From positions 206,337 to 261,119 of the forward strand of contig PANE01000005.1 in assembly GCA_002708305.1 (NCBI GenBank): a stretch of DNA of 54,783 nucleotides, given 5' to 3'. Positions 8,259 through 16,891 of this stretch are shown here, one piece after another. Source of the stretch: Rhodospirillaceae bacterium (lineage in GTDB: Bacteria > Pseudomonadota > Alphaproteobacteria > Thalassobaculales > Thalassobaculaceae). Each line of letters starts with the position of its first letter. Positions within the stretch are counted from its first letter, which is position 1. The notes beneath the pieces are model-generated. The model searched no databases. It had not been told where the DNA came from and worked only from the letters and a program-made list of their open reading frames with translations. The position numbers and the translations under genes are program-made.

Positions 8259-9605
8259 TTACTTTTGAATGGTTGCTTCTATGGTTTTTGCTATTTCTAA
8301 AAGTTTGACGTCCCCATTAGTTTCACCCATTACCATTAAACCAACTGGAGCCGTTCCCTCCTCGTGTATAGGCAATGAAATAGCGCACCGATCTAAGAAG
8401 TTACCAAATGAACAATTACGCAACATTAACAAATTCATATCATGGTAAAGTTCATCTGAAGCCTCTATATCTTTTAAGATCGGCGCAGTAATTGGAACGG
8501 TAGGCATCAACAAAGCATCAAAATCCATCGAAATTTTATTACTCATTTCACAAATCGACTTTCTAGCGTTCATGAGCTCAATGTAATCATAAGCACTCAT
8601 TTCCTCTCCACGCTGGATTCTAACTGCAACACGCGGGTCAAAACTATTTGGATCTTTTTTTAATAAATTACGAAGAGTCCCAAATGCCTCTACCGCAGCG
8701 TATCCACCTTTGGCATTAGCTCTAGGAATTTCCGACAAGACATTAAATGGAATATCAATTATTTTTGCTCCTAACTTGGAGATTTTTACTAGAGCTCTAT
8801 TGAAATCGTTGGCTACTTTTTCTTCAATATCGTCAAAAACAATAGTTTTGGGAACAGCTAATGTGAGTGTTTCTAACGGTCTATCTCGAAATAACCCAAC
8901 TGATTCTCCTCGCATAATTTGATCTAGTATCGCACAGCATTCTACGCTTCTTGCAAGTGGGCCTATCGAATCTAAAGTTGTTGATAGCGGAAAAGCACCC
9001 AACATCGAAACCCGAGCTGCCGTGGGCTTGAAACCGGTAAGGCCGCATAAGGCTGAGGGAATTCTAACAGATCCACCAGTGTCCGTTCCTATCCCTGCAA
9101 CAGCCATATTATCACTCACTGATATAGCTGCCCCACTCGAAGAACCACCCGGAATTCTCGACGTCTCTCTATCCCAAGGGTTTAGGGGCGTACCATAATG
9201 AGGGTTTAGTCCAAGACCGGAGAACGCAAATTCTGTCATATTAGTGCGTCCCATCACAATGGCGCCTGCTGACCGCAATTGTTTTACAACATCTGCATCT
9301 TGAATTGCAGGGGCACACATTTTTCGCACCTGAGAACCAGCGGTAGTAACTTCTCCAGCCACATCAAACAAATCCTTAATTGAAATTGGAACCCCTGCTA
9401 TGGGTGAGAGAACGACACCAGCTGCTCTTAATTTATCAATCGCTATTGCTTGGACTTTTGCTTGAGCTGGGTAGCTTTTTATAAATGCTGTTCGACCTTG
9501 CCCTTTATCGTTTTCAATTTCTTCCATGGCGGCATCAACTAGCTCTGAGCTAGTAACTTTTCCTAGGTCCAGTAGGGTTGCGATTTCGTTGATAGTTTTG
9601 TTCAT
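8259..9605 (-). CDS. amidase (amidase signature family, GatA-like)
   Basis: Amidase-signature serine hydrolase of 448 residues that hydrolyses a carboxamide. The Ser-cisSer-Lys triad region is visible: catalytic Lys in ISIKDLFDVAGEVTTAG, then RIPGGSSSGAAISV and GIGTDTGGSVRIPSALCG carrying the serines. It is shorter than GatA and has no gatB or gatC next to it, so it is probably a catabolic or general amidase rather than the tRNA-dependent amidotransferase subunit. It faces ubiX with 25 bases between the two stops. The substrate is unknown. Confidence 0.88.
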   Translation of the reverse strand: MNKTINEIATLLDLGKVTSSELVDAAMEEIENDKGQGRTAFIKSYPAQAKVQAIAIDKLRAAGVVLSPIAGVPISIKDLFDVAGEVTTAGSQVRKMCAPAIQDADVVKQLRSAGAIVMGRTNMTEFAFSGLGLNPHYGTPLNPWDRETSRIPGGSSSGAAISVSDNMAVAGIGTDTGGSVRIPSALCGLTGFKPTAARVSMLGAFPLSTTLDSIGPLARSVECCAILDQIMRGESVGLFRDRPLETLTLAVPKTIVFDDIEEKVANDFNRALVKISKLGAKIIDIPFNVLSEIPRANAKGGYAAVEAFGTLRNLLKKDPNSFDPRVAVRIQRGEEMSAYDYIELMNARKSICEMSNKISMDFDALLMPTVPITAPILKDIEASDELYHDMNLLMLRNCSFGNFLDRCAISLPIHEEGTAPVGLMVMGETNGDVKLLEIAKTIEATIQK

Positions 9606-9678
9606 AATGTACGCTCTCTGCTCGTTAATTGTTAATTCAGGTTTAAGCTTAACTGGAAATATCGCTCGATACGAGAGA

Positions 9679-10185
9679 CTATCCTTGTAAAAAAATAGTA
9701 TCTATTATTTTTTTGAGAGCCGCATTTGCCTCTTCGGTAGTCTGCACGTTTAGCGCAGTAAGGTATGATTGGAAATTTAGCATTGTAGACTCTGCCTCGC
9801 TGTAATCATGTAAGGCATATAGAAGGTAAAAGGCCCTCAAAGTCTCGAGAAGAATCATTTGTTCCAAACGTTCTGCTTCAAGTTCGACAACTAATATTTT
9901 ATTCTTTAAGTCTTGTGAATTAGCTATAGCTTCAATTTTTTTCGCAAACCGGCGTGCCTCACGCAATGGTTTTATTAATTGGTTACGGAAAGGCGCTATC
10001 TTTTCAATTAATACTAGAAATTCATTATCCGTGAGAACGCGTCTTTTCCCCCCAAGCCAACAACATAATAGCAGAAGGTTTACATCTAATTCCAACTGAT
10101 TCTGTAAACAGAGAAAAGTCGTTGCTAAGGGTTCGTAAACTTTTATTGAAAAGCTCCAAAACTGCTCCGCGTTTAGTATAGTCAT
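9679..10185 (-). CDS. DUF2390 / TIGR02444 family protein
   Basis: Small, mostly helical protein of about 168 residues whose N-terminal QFWSFSIKVYEPLATTFLCL followed by LDVNLLLLCCWLGG is the signature of the TIGR02444/DUF2390 family. The family is common in proteobacteria and has no established function. I place the start at the ATG at 10185; the frame is open from a TTG at 10194 and neither has a clear Shine-Dalgarno. It is transcribed away from purE, and the shared upstream region carries a long inverted repeat (separate entry). The nearest downstream gene is the amidase, 73 bases on. Confidence 0.8.
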   Translation of the reverse strand: MTILNAEQFWSFSIKVYEPLATTFLCLQNQLELDVNLLLLCCWLGGKRRVLTDNEFLVLIEKIAPFRNQLIKPLREARRFAKKIEAIANSQDLKNKILVVELEAERLEQMILLETLRAFYLLYALHDYSEAESTMLNFQSYLTALNVQTTEEANAALKKIIDTIFLQG

Positions 10186-10235
10186 TTTAACCAATCGACC
10201 CTATGATAAATTTATTTCAAAACTTAATAGATGTC

Positions 10236-10288
10236 TTCTCAACTACTTAGGTAAAACCTATTTAATAGGTTTACTAATTACTTGAGAA
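10236..10288. repeat. long imperfect inverted repeat between the DUF2390 gene and purE
   Basis: The core is a perfect 9-bp inverted repeat centred on 10263: AAACCTATT at 10254-10262 and AATAGGTTT at 10264-10272. Outside it the symmetry continues, with TTAG (10247-10250) against CTAA (10274-10277) and TTCTCAA (10236-10242) against TTGAGAA (10282-10288), broken by one bulge and two mismatched positions. It lies between two divergently transcribed genes, so a terminator role is unlikely. An operator or a structured leader is more plausible. No regulator is assigned. Confidence 0.5.
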
Positions 10289-10368
10289 TAATTTTTTACT
10301 GATATCTAGATTACTAATCCATTTATCTAATAACTGTAATTAAGATGACACAGGAAATTATTTTTAAG

Positions 10369-10416
10369 AGTTAAAATTTTTTAACTTGAAAAACTCTCAA
10401 AAATTTGACTTATACT
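10369..10416 (+). promoter_or_regulatory. candidate purE promoter region with an AT-rich dyad
   Basis: A perfect dyad AGTTAAAA-TT-TTTTAACT occupies 10369-10386. A TATACT hexamer at 10411-10416 is a good -10 match about 25 bases before the purE start. The best -35 candidate, TTGAAA at 10386-10391, gives a long 19-base spacer, so the pairing is weak. Assignment is by motif and position only. Confidence 0.25.
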
Positions 10417-10441
10417 TGTTCTTTTTCACAAGGGTACATTT

Positions 10442-10960
10442 ATGGGCCGTCTCAATATTAATGATGACAATCTGAAAGCTGAAGTTTCAATCATAATGGG
10501 CAGTCAATCCGACTGGTCTACTATGAAAAATGCCGCCAACATATTAGATGAACTCAAGATACCATATGAAAAGCGAATTGTTTCCGCTCACAGGACTCCC
10601 AAAAGAATGGCCGAATACGCAGAGAGTGCAAAGGATAGAGGACTTAAGGTCATTATTGCAGGTGCTGGAGGTGCAGCACATTTACCAGGAATGATTGCAG
10701 CTCAAACGACATTACCTGTATTAGGGGTGCCAATCGAAAGCAAGGCCTTAAGTGGTATGGACAGTCTACTTTCGATTGTTCAAATGCCTAAAGGGATACC
10801 AGTTGGCACCCTAGCCATTGGGGCAGCAGGGGCAAGTAATGCAGCATTACTAGCTGCATCTATTTTATCAATCAATGATATTGCTACAGCTAATGCACTT
10901 AATGAGTGGCGAGAGATCCAAACATCTTCCGTCGAGGATATTCCAAGTGATCATGCATGA
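10442..10960 (+). CDS. purE: 5-(carboxyamino)imidazole ribonucleotide mutase
   Basis: Class I PurE, which moves the carboxylate of N5-CAIR to give CAIR in purine synthesis. The 172 residues contain [15 protein letters not shown] near residues 18-32, the [12 protein letters not shown] loop with the catalytic His, [26 protein letters not shown] and [21 protein letters not shown]. The gene overlaps purK by 4 bases (ATGA at 10957-10960), the usual coupled arrangement of the two enzymes that convert AIR to CAIR. Confidence 0.97.
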   Translation: MGRLNINDDNLKAEVSIIMGSQSDWSTMKNAANILDELKIPYEKRIVSAHRTPKRMAEYAESAKDRGLKVIIAGAGGAAHLPGMIAAQTTLPVLGVPIESKALSGMDSLLSIVQMPKGIPVGTLAIGAAGASNAALLAASILSINDIATANALNEWREIQTSSVEDIPSDHA

Positions 10961-12042
10961 AAAATAATCACTCAGAAATTTTCACTCCAGGTTCTATCAT
11001 CGGGATAATGGGAGGAGGACAATTAGGTCGCATGACAGCACTAGCAGCTGCCAATTTAGGTTACCGTTGCCATATTTATACGGATGAAATTAATACGCCT
11101 GCCGCCCAAGTCTCAGAACAAGTAACTATTGCCTCATATGAAGACATTGAAGCGTTAACTCAATTTGCTGAAACTGTAGACGTAATTACCTACGAATTTG
11201 AAAATATTCCGCTATCAACAGCCAATTTATTAAGCCAGCTAAAAGTCCTGCGACCATCACCTTCAGTATTAGCGATATCTCAGCATCGGGCATATGAGAA
11301 AGATTTTGCTATCCAGAATGGTGTAAGGGTCGCCCCTTATAAAGCTATTAAGGGAATTGATGATTTGGAACCAGCAGTAGAAATGCTCGGTACGCCATGC
11401 GTACTTAAAACTTGCCGATTTGGTTATGATGGTAAAGGTCAAATTAAAATTAATAGTTTCGATGAAATAGAACCTGCATGGAACCAGCTCTGTGGGCATG
11501 ATCTAGTTTTAGAAAAATTTATCAAGTTCGAGAGAGAAATATCTGTCATTGTAGCACGGGACGTAAATCATCATACAAAAGTTTATCAACCTGTCGAGAA
11601 CAGACACGTCAATCATATCTTAGACACAACAATCGTGCCCGCCAACATAACAGAGAAAACAACTAATCTTGCTACAACAATGAGCTTGATGTTAGCCAAT
11701 TCACTCAACCTGATAGGTCTTCTGGCGGTAGAAATGTTCGTTATGGAAGATGAATCAGTCATCATGAACGAAATAGCCCCACGTCCTCATAACTCTGGTC
11801 ACTGGACTCAAGATGGATCACAGACCAGTCAGTTTGAGCAATTTGTTAGAGCCATAACTGGCCAACCACTTGGTGAAACAGGAATGATACGCCCAATAAC
11901 AATGAAAAACCTTATTGGAAATGCGATAGACCAGGTGCCCGTTTTTTTCAATGACTCAAACGCTAAAATTCATCTTTATGGAAAAGCCGAAGTGCGTCCA
12001 GGAAGAAAAATGGGGCATATAAATATTATTACTAAAAATTAA
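10957..12042 (+). CDS. purK: N5-carboxyaminoimidazole ribonucleotide synthase
   Basis: ATP-grasp ligase that carboxylates AIR to N5-CAIR with ATP and bicarbonate, feeding PurE. The 361 residues show the N-terminal [34 protein letters not shown], the ATP-grasp piece [15 protein letters not shown] and the metal/substrate segment [18 protein letters not shown]. It overlaps purE by ATGA. Its stop lies only 6 bases from the stop of the convergent 4,6-dehydratase gene, leaving no room for a separate terminator. Confidence 0.97.
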   Translation: MKNNHSEIFTPGSIIGIMGGGQLGRMTALAAANLGYRCHIYTDEINTPAAQVSEQVTIASYEDIEALTQFAETVDVITYEFENIPLSTANLLSQLKVLRPSPSVLAISQHRAYEKDFAIQNGVRVAPYKAIKGIDDLEPAVEMLGTPCVLKTCRFGYDGKGQIKINSFDEIEPAWNQLCGHDLVLEKFIKFEREISVIVARDVNHHTKVYQPVENRHVNHILDTTIVPANITEKTTNLATTMSLMLANSLNLIGLLAVEMFVMEDESVIMNEIAPRPHNSGHWTQDGSQTSQFEQFVRAITGQPLGETGMIRPITMKNLIGNAIDQVPVFFNDSNAKIHLYGKAEVRPGRKMGHINIITKN

Positions 12043-12048
12043 AAAAAA

Positions 12049-13944
12049 TTAGAAGCGTTCTGACTTAAATTCGGGAATTAACCTTTTTAAAATAGTCATC
12101 GACCCACCAATATTCTCTTTAGAAACAGTTTTCCTTAGCTCAGTGAGTTCTTTTTTCAGTTTTTTTACTTCCTGGATTCTAGGAGATGCGACATTAATAC
12201 CAGGGATTATAGTGGGTACCAGTGGCTCCTCACGATGAAATAACTCTTCGTGTAATTTTTCTCCAGGCCTAATACCGGTGAATTCTATCGTTATATCCTC
12301 ACCAGGTTTTAATCCAGATAATCTTATAAGCTGTTCTGCTAAATCTATTATCTTTAAAGGTTTACCCATTTCCAGAACACTTATTCCTCCTTTTTCAATT
12401 ATATTTTCTGACCTGGACAGAGCAGCGGCTTGCAACACTAGCGAAACAGCCTCCTTAACTGTCATGAAATAACGCGTCATTTCAGGATGTGTCACAGTTA
12501 ACGGGCCACCAGCAGCTATTTGGCGTTCGAAAAGTGGAATAACAGAACCTGTTGAACCCAATACATTTCCAAAACGGACTATTACAAAACGTGTCTTCTT
12601 TTTGTGATCGGCATCTAAGCTTTGACAAATAGATTCAGCAGCTCGCTTGGTCGCTCCCATGATATTTGTAGGGTCTACAGCCTTGTCCGTAGATATCAAC
12701 ACCATCGTTTTCACGTCATTTTGCAGAGCTGCCTCAGCTACGTTCCATGTACCAAGAATATTAGTATGGATACCTTCGATTGGATTATCCTCTACTAAAG
12801 GTACATGCTTTAATGCAGCTGAGTGAATAACAATGTCCGGTGAGGCTAGACTCATTAAATTTTGAATTTTTATTTTATCACGAACATCACCCAAAATAAC
12901 GCGGCGTTTAATGTGAGGATATAACTCTGTCAAAGCCAATTCTATTTGGTAAATTAGAAACTCTGAGTTATCTAAGATGATAATTTCTTTCGGCTGCAAA
13001 CTAGCTACTTGTCTTGCTAACTCACTACCGATAGTCCCACCCGCTCCTGTTATTAAAACTTTACTACCGGCAACAAGTGCTTCCACTGGAGAGATATCTA
13101 AAATTCTTTGTGGTCGACCTAAAACATCCTCCATTTCAATGGGTTTAATTGAAAAACTATCCCTGTCAGTCCCCGTTTTCCCTAATTCTATTAGGTTTGG
13201 GATACGAGAAACTGGAACACCTATAGCTTCTGCAGCTGCAGTAATCCTTCTCACAGACTCTCCATCTATTTTTGAATTAGTTAGAAGGATCCTCTGAGGA
13301 CCAATCCCTCGATCACACAGTTTATCGAAAACTTCTCCTATAGCCACAATACCACCAAGAATTGGAACCCCACGTATACTCCTTCCGATGCGAGCACCGT
13401 TTTCGTCAATGATACCTACTACTCTATAAGGAATTTCATCCCCCCTCGTCATCTCTCGAATAAAAACATCAGCACCATCTCCAGCACCTACAAGTATGAC
13501 GGGTATTCGTTTGTGTCCATTTCGCTCAAAGAGGGTACTTAGCTCACCATCCTTGCAAAATCGATAAGCAAACCTAGGCGTGGCTATCATCGCAGTTAAG
13601 ACAAATATCTCTATAAAAAGAAAAGAACGAGGCAGATCGTCTAATCGGTTATAAATAAATTGACACGCAACAAACACTATTACGGTTAGTATTACAGCAC
13701 GGAATATTCGGCCAAGATCTCCAACTGACGCGTAACGCCAAATAATTCTATCTAACCGCATCCATAGGAAAACAACTGCGGAGACTAATGTAAAAATCGA
13801 AATACCACTAATGATAGTATCCCGTGGCCATACGATTATATCAGCTCCTAACCTGAGATAAAGCGCGCAAATAAATGATGCCGCTGCCATGGCCACATCA
13901 TGGAGATAGCTGACCAGGACCCTTCTAAACCGATCTATAGTCAA
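12049..13944 (-). CDS. membrane-bound UDP-GlcNAc 4,6-dehydratase, WbpM/PglF/CapD family
   Basis: Inner-membrane nucleotide-sugar dehydratase making UDP-4-keto-6-deoxy-HexNAc, the precursor of QuiNAc, FucNAc or bacillosamine. In 631 residues there are four N-terminal membrane helices (about 10-120), a first Rossmann-like domain with VILVGAGDGADV near 149-160, and the catalytic SDR domain. The latter has ITGAGGTIGSELARQ at 298-312, the LISTDKAVDPTNIMG segment with TDK at 419-421, and Met429/Lys433 where ordinary SDRs have Tyr/Lys, as in WbpM and FlaA1 relatives. The TTG start at 13944 is supported by an AAGGA about 8 bases upstream; no ATG is close. It is last in a WecA-like / epimerase / dehydratase trio. 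Confidence 0.9.
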   Translation of the reverse strand: MTIDRFRRVLVSYLHDVAMAAASFICALYLRLGADIIVWPRDTIISGISIFTLVSAVVFLWMRLDRIIWRYASVGDLGRIFRAVILTVIVFVACQFIYNRLDDLPRSFLFIEIFVLTAMIATPRFAYRFCKDGELSTLFERNGHKRIPVILVGAGDGADVFIREMTRGDEIPYRVVGIIDENGARIGRSIRGVPILGGIVAIGEVFDKLCDRGIGPQRILLTNSKIDGESVRRITAAAEAIGVPVSRIPNLIELGKTGTDRDSFSIKPIEMEDVLGRPQRILDISPVEALVAGSKVLITGAGGTIGSELARQVASLQPKEIIILDNSEFLIYQIELALTELYPHIKRRVILGDVRDKIKIQNLMSLASPDIVIHSAALKHVPLVEDNPIEGIHTNILGTWNVAEAALQNDVKTMVLISTDKAVDPTNIMGATKRAAESICQSLDADHKKKTRFVIVRFGNVLGSTGSVIPLFERQIAAGGPLTVTHPEMTRYFMTVKEAVSLVLQAAALSRSENIIEKGGISVLEMGKPLKIIDLAEQLIRLSGLKPGEDITIEFTGIRPGEKLHEELFHREEPLVPTIIPGINVASPRIQEVKKLKKELTELRKTVSKENIGGSMTILKRLIPEFKSERF

Positions 13945-14011
13945 GTCACTTATCCTTATTTACATTAATCTAAATTGCTTGTACTTTGCTATGCTAATAC
14001 GCCCAACTTAT

Positions 14012-14965
14012 TCATTTATTTTTCAGATGAGATATGGTCTTGGTTAAACCTTCCTTAGTACTGAACGGGGGATTCCAACCAAGCGTGTTGAATATCGTAT
14101 TGTCATCAATTTCTAAAGACTCAAAAAGCTTTTCGGACAATCGCGGCATACAAAAAGCCAAAACGAGCCTTATAGTCGCAGTAAAACGTTTAGTTAAATT
14201 AATATCCTTATTTAAAATAGACAAGATCATGGAGCATAAACTGGTTGTAGAGATCATCGCTCGATCTCGCAACAGAAACAAGTGGGTTTTACCACTACTA
14301 TCCTCAACACAACGAACTATTGCAGATGTTAAGTTACCAATAAAAAGCAACGACCTATTATTTTTAATACCACCAATAGGCAACGTATGTCCCGGAAACC
14401 AATGCAAGAATTTAATCATTGAGTATATATTTCCAAAATTTCCAGGGCCATAGATAATAGGTGGACGGATGACCGTAATTGCTAGGTGCTGTGTTTCACT
14501 GATTTTAGAAAGACCTATTTCTGCGGTTAATTTACATTCCCCATAGCAAGTCTGTGGAATAGGAGTACTATTGATATCAAAAGCAGGACCGTTTGTTATC
14601 TCTCCATTCACTTTAATTGAACTAATAAAAATCATTCGCTGAACACTAGTTTCAACAGCCGCTCTGGCTATTGAGAGCGTCCCATCCACAATAGTTTTAT
14701 AATATTCCTGCTTTTGTTTCTGGCTCGGTTTATTAGCAGCTTTAGGGGAAGCCAGATGTAATACAACATCAATTCCATCCAGTAACATTTTCCAATTCTG
14801 GTTTGCATCTGCACTAGACACATAGAGGATGGATTCGATAAAAGGTAATTTTTGCACCCTATGATCGCGTATAATAGCAGTGATACGATGTCCTCTTCCC
14901 GCAAGATCCTCACTGATTGAACGACCAACAAAGCCATTAGCCCCTATTATTGCAATACGCACCAC
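14012..14965 (-). CDS. NAD-dependent epimerase/dehydratase (NDP-hexosamine 4-ketoreductase or 4-epimerase, WbpV/WreQ-like role)
   Basis: Extended SDR of 317 residues: NAD-binding IAIIGANGFVGRSISEDL at about 4-21 and the active-site YGECK (Tyr-x3-Lys) after the strand ending MIFISSIKVNG. The gene starts with GTG at 14965 directly after the TGA of the transferase gene (no intervening base), so translation is coupled. Sitting between an initiating sugar-phosphate transferase and a WbpM-like 4,6-dehydratase, it most likely reduces the 4-keto sugar to UDP-QuiNAc or UDP-FucNAc. That role is inferred from the neighbours; the family also includes plain 4-epimerases. Confidence 0.82.
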   Translation of the reverse strand: MVRIAIIGANGFVGRSISEDLAGRGHRITAIIRDHRVQKLPFIESILYVSSADANQNWKMLLDGIDVVLHLASPKAANKPSQKQKQEYYKTIVDGTLSIARAAVETSVQRMIFISSIKVNGEITNGPAFDINSTPIPQTCYGECKLTAEIGLSKISETQHLAITVIRPPIIYGPGNFGNIYSMIKFLHWFPGHTLPIGGIKNNRSLLFIGNLTSAIVRCVEDSSGKTHLFLLRDRAMISTTSLCSMILSILNKDINLTKRFTATIRLVLAFCMPRLSEKLFESLEIDDNTIFNTLGWNPPFSTKEGLTKTISHLKNK

Positions 14966-16000
14966 TCAATTCCTATACGGATTATCGATTTTTTTAATTA
15001 ACATCCAGCTAAAAAGTATTAATATTATTATCCCACTAAAGATCAACGCTATAATTGGATGAGGACCAACCAACACAAAAGCTACTATTAGTAAAAAAAT
15101 GTTTGCTAATAAAATTTTCTGACATATAGACGCATGGGAGGCGCCATTTTGCGAGGCTCTTTGATAAAAATGATTCTTGTGCGCTTCGAGGGGGTTATTT
15201 CCCCTAAGGATACGGATACCTAGTGTTATTGATGCATCAGCTAAATAATACCCAGGCAAAATTGCAATTATGATCAATGAGGTTAATGGCGTTGTAGTCT
15301 CTGTTTGAATAGAAATTAGGCACCATCCGATCAAGTAACCGAGCGGTATACTTCCAACATCACCCAAAAACACTTTGGCTGGGCTCCAATTCCAAACAAG
15401 GAAACCCATGGCGGCGGCAAGGAACACTACAGAAGGTCCAAGAACTTGAGTTGTTATTATTCCTGTTGCAGCAAAGACCGCTATTCCAAATCCTAAAATC
15501 ATAACCTGAGACCCGGTGATCCCATCTATTCCATCCATAAAGTTAAATAAGTTTATAAACCACAACCAAATAAAACCAGTTACAACAATATCAAACTCTG
15601 GACCCATCCACTCTCGGAATAGTCCCCCTGTTTCAAAGAGAAATATAAGCCCAGGCAAAATACAAATGATTTGGAAAATTAATTTCAAAAAAGCAGATAT
15701 GCCACGCAAGTCATCTATGAAGCAGATAAATGCAAGCCCAACTGAAGCGGCCAGAATAATAATCTCGTTGCCATTTAAAGTGTCCGTTAAAATACGGTCA
15801 AGCAACCAACCAACGAGGATAGCCACAATAATACCTACCCCTCCACCTCTTGGCCTTGGGGTTACATGGCTACTTCTTTCATTTGGAATATCCATGACAT
15901 TATTTTTGTTTAGTTGCCATATAAGAATAGCAGTTAGCACAACCGCTAAACCAAATGTTATAGTGGCAACAAAAATTAGTCGTACAGCTTCATCCATCAT
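14966..16000 (-). CDS. undecaprenyl-phosphate HexNAc-1-phosphate transferase, WecA/WbpL family
   Basis: Polytopic membrane enzyme (344 residues, about 10-11 helices) of the polyprenyl-phosphate HexNAc-1-P transferase superfamily, which starts O-antigen or capsule repeat assembly. Visible motifs are CFIDDLRGIS (Asp-Asp), FNFMDGIDGITGSQV, KVFLGDVGSIPLGYL and the cytoplasmic HIS-type loop EAHKNHFYQRASQNG. The ATG at 16000 is followed by another at 15997. It abuts the SDR gene at 14965. The adjacent 4,6-dehydratase and SDR suggest a QuiNAc-1-P or FucNAc-1-P donor rather than GlcNAc. Confidence 0.9.
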   Translation of the reverse strand: MMDEAVRLIFVATITFGLAVVLTAILIWQLNKNNVMDIPNERSSHVTPRPRGGGVGIIVAILVGWLLDRILTDTLNGNEIIILAASVGLAFICFIDDLRGISAFLKLIFQIICILPGLIFLFETGGLFREWMGPEFDIVVTGFIWLWFINLFNFMDGIDGITGSQVMILGFGIAVFAATGIITTQVLGPSVVFLAAAMGFLVWNWSPAKVFLGDVGSIPLGYLIGWCLISIQTETTTPLTSLIIIAILPGYYLADASITLGIRILRGNNPLEAHKNHFYQRASQNGASHASICQKILLANIFLLIVAFVLVGPHPIIALIFSGIIILILFSWMLIKKIDNPYRN

Positions 16001-16027
16001 TATTTTTAACAGCTTTATATTTTGATG

Positions 16028-16831
16028 TTATTTATAGTTTTTTGGTAATTTTTCTACTCTGAGATTATTTTGGGCTTCAAACGTTTCTGGACTGATTATC
16101 AGCTCACTCAACGACGCTGCGGCAGCCTCAAATAATTGCAAACCTTTCTCCCTAGAAGCTGAGGTTGGATCTCCTATTACCCCATTATCTGTTACATGGC
16201 TTAATGAACGCCACCGATAAGCGCTAAATCCAGTTTTTAAAAAGTTAAGGTCAAGCGGGCCCCGACAATTTTCAAGATCTGTACAATCCACTAAGTCAGG
16301 CTCTAAAACCAACATCATTGATGTCTCTGCCTCGCACGCATGCAACACACTACTCTGATTTATGAGAATTTTGGAAAAGCGTTCCGCCGCTTCCAACCAA
16401 TATGTTACCGCAACAACAGGAATGCCTAACTCCAATGTAATATCCTGCGCTATTATCTCGCTAGCTGTTATATTACCACCATGCCCATTTAAAATCATAA
16501 ATTTTGAAAACCCGTGACGGGCAACACTCTCAATCACGCCTCGGATAACTAAATGGAATGTTTGCATGTCTAGCGTAACTGTTCCACCAAATTCCATATG
16601 GTGTTCAGATAACCCATGCCAGATAGTAGGTAATACTACCGCCGACTGACCGGCCTCGTTGCTTTCAATTGCCGACAAACGAGCTACCTCTGCAACTAAA
16701 CGACTATCAACCATTACTGGAAGGTGAGGGCCGTGCTGTTCTATTGCAGCAATAGGCAATATTACTATAGTATCTTGTTCAGCTAACTGTCTAGTCTCAT
16801 ACGCTTTGAGACGAGCCCATTCTACTTCCAT
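16028..16831 (-). CDS. creatininase-family amidohydrolase
   Basis: Metal-dependent amidohydrolase of 267 residues. The metal-binding motifs of the creatininase fold are present: LPIAAIEQHGPHLPVMVDS near residues 25-43 (Glu, His, Asp) and ILNGHGGN near 113-120. Family members include creatininase, mycofactocin MftE peptidase and FAPy deformylases, so the substrate is open. AAGGAGAG sits a short way upstream of the ATG at 16831. It lies between a heparinase-like gene (60 bases upstream) and the polysaccharide trio (27 bases downstream), all on one strand, but a role in polysaccharide metabolism is not shown. Confidence 0.85.
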   Translation of the reverse strand: MEVEWARLKAYETRQLAEQDTIVILPIAAIEQHGPHLPVMVDSRLVAEVARLSAIESNEAGQSAVVLPTIWHGLSEHHMEFGGTVTLDMQTFHLVIRGVIESVARHGFSKFMILNGHGGNITASEIIAQDITLELGIPVVAVTYWLEAAERFSKILINQSSVLHACEAETSMMLVLEPDLVDCTDLENCRGPLDLNFLKTGFSAYRWRSLSHVTDNGVIGDPTSASREKGLQLFEAAAASLSELIISPETFEAQNNLRVEKLPKNYK

Positions 16832-16891
16832 TAAGAACTCTCCTTAAATTATTTTCTTGACAAAAATAGACGTTATATCAAATTTTAAATA

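Noticed and set aside
14034-14453. 139-residue plus-strand frame
   Set aside because: Antisense to the SDR gene, which has intact NAD and Tyr-x3-Lys motifs; no supporting ribosome site.
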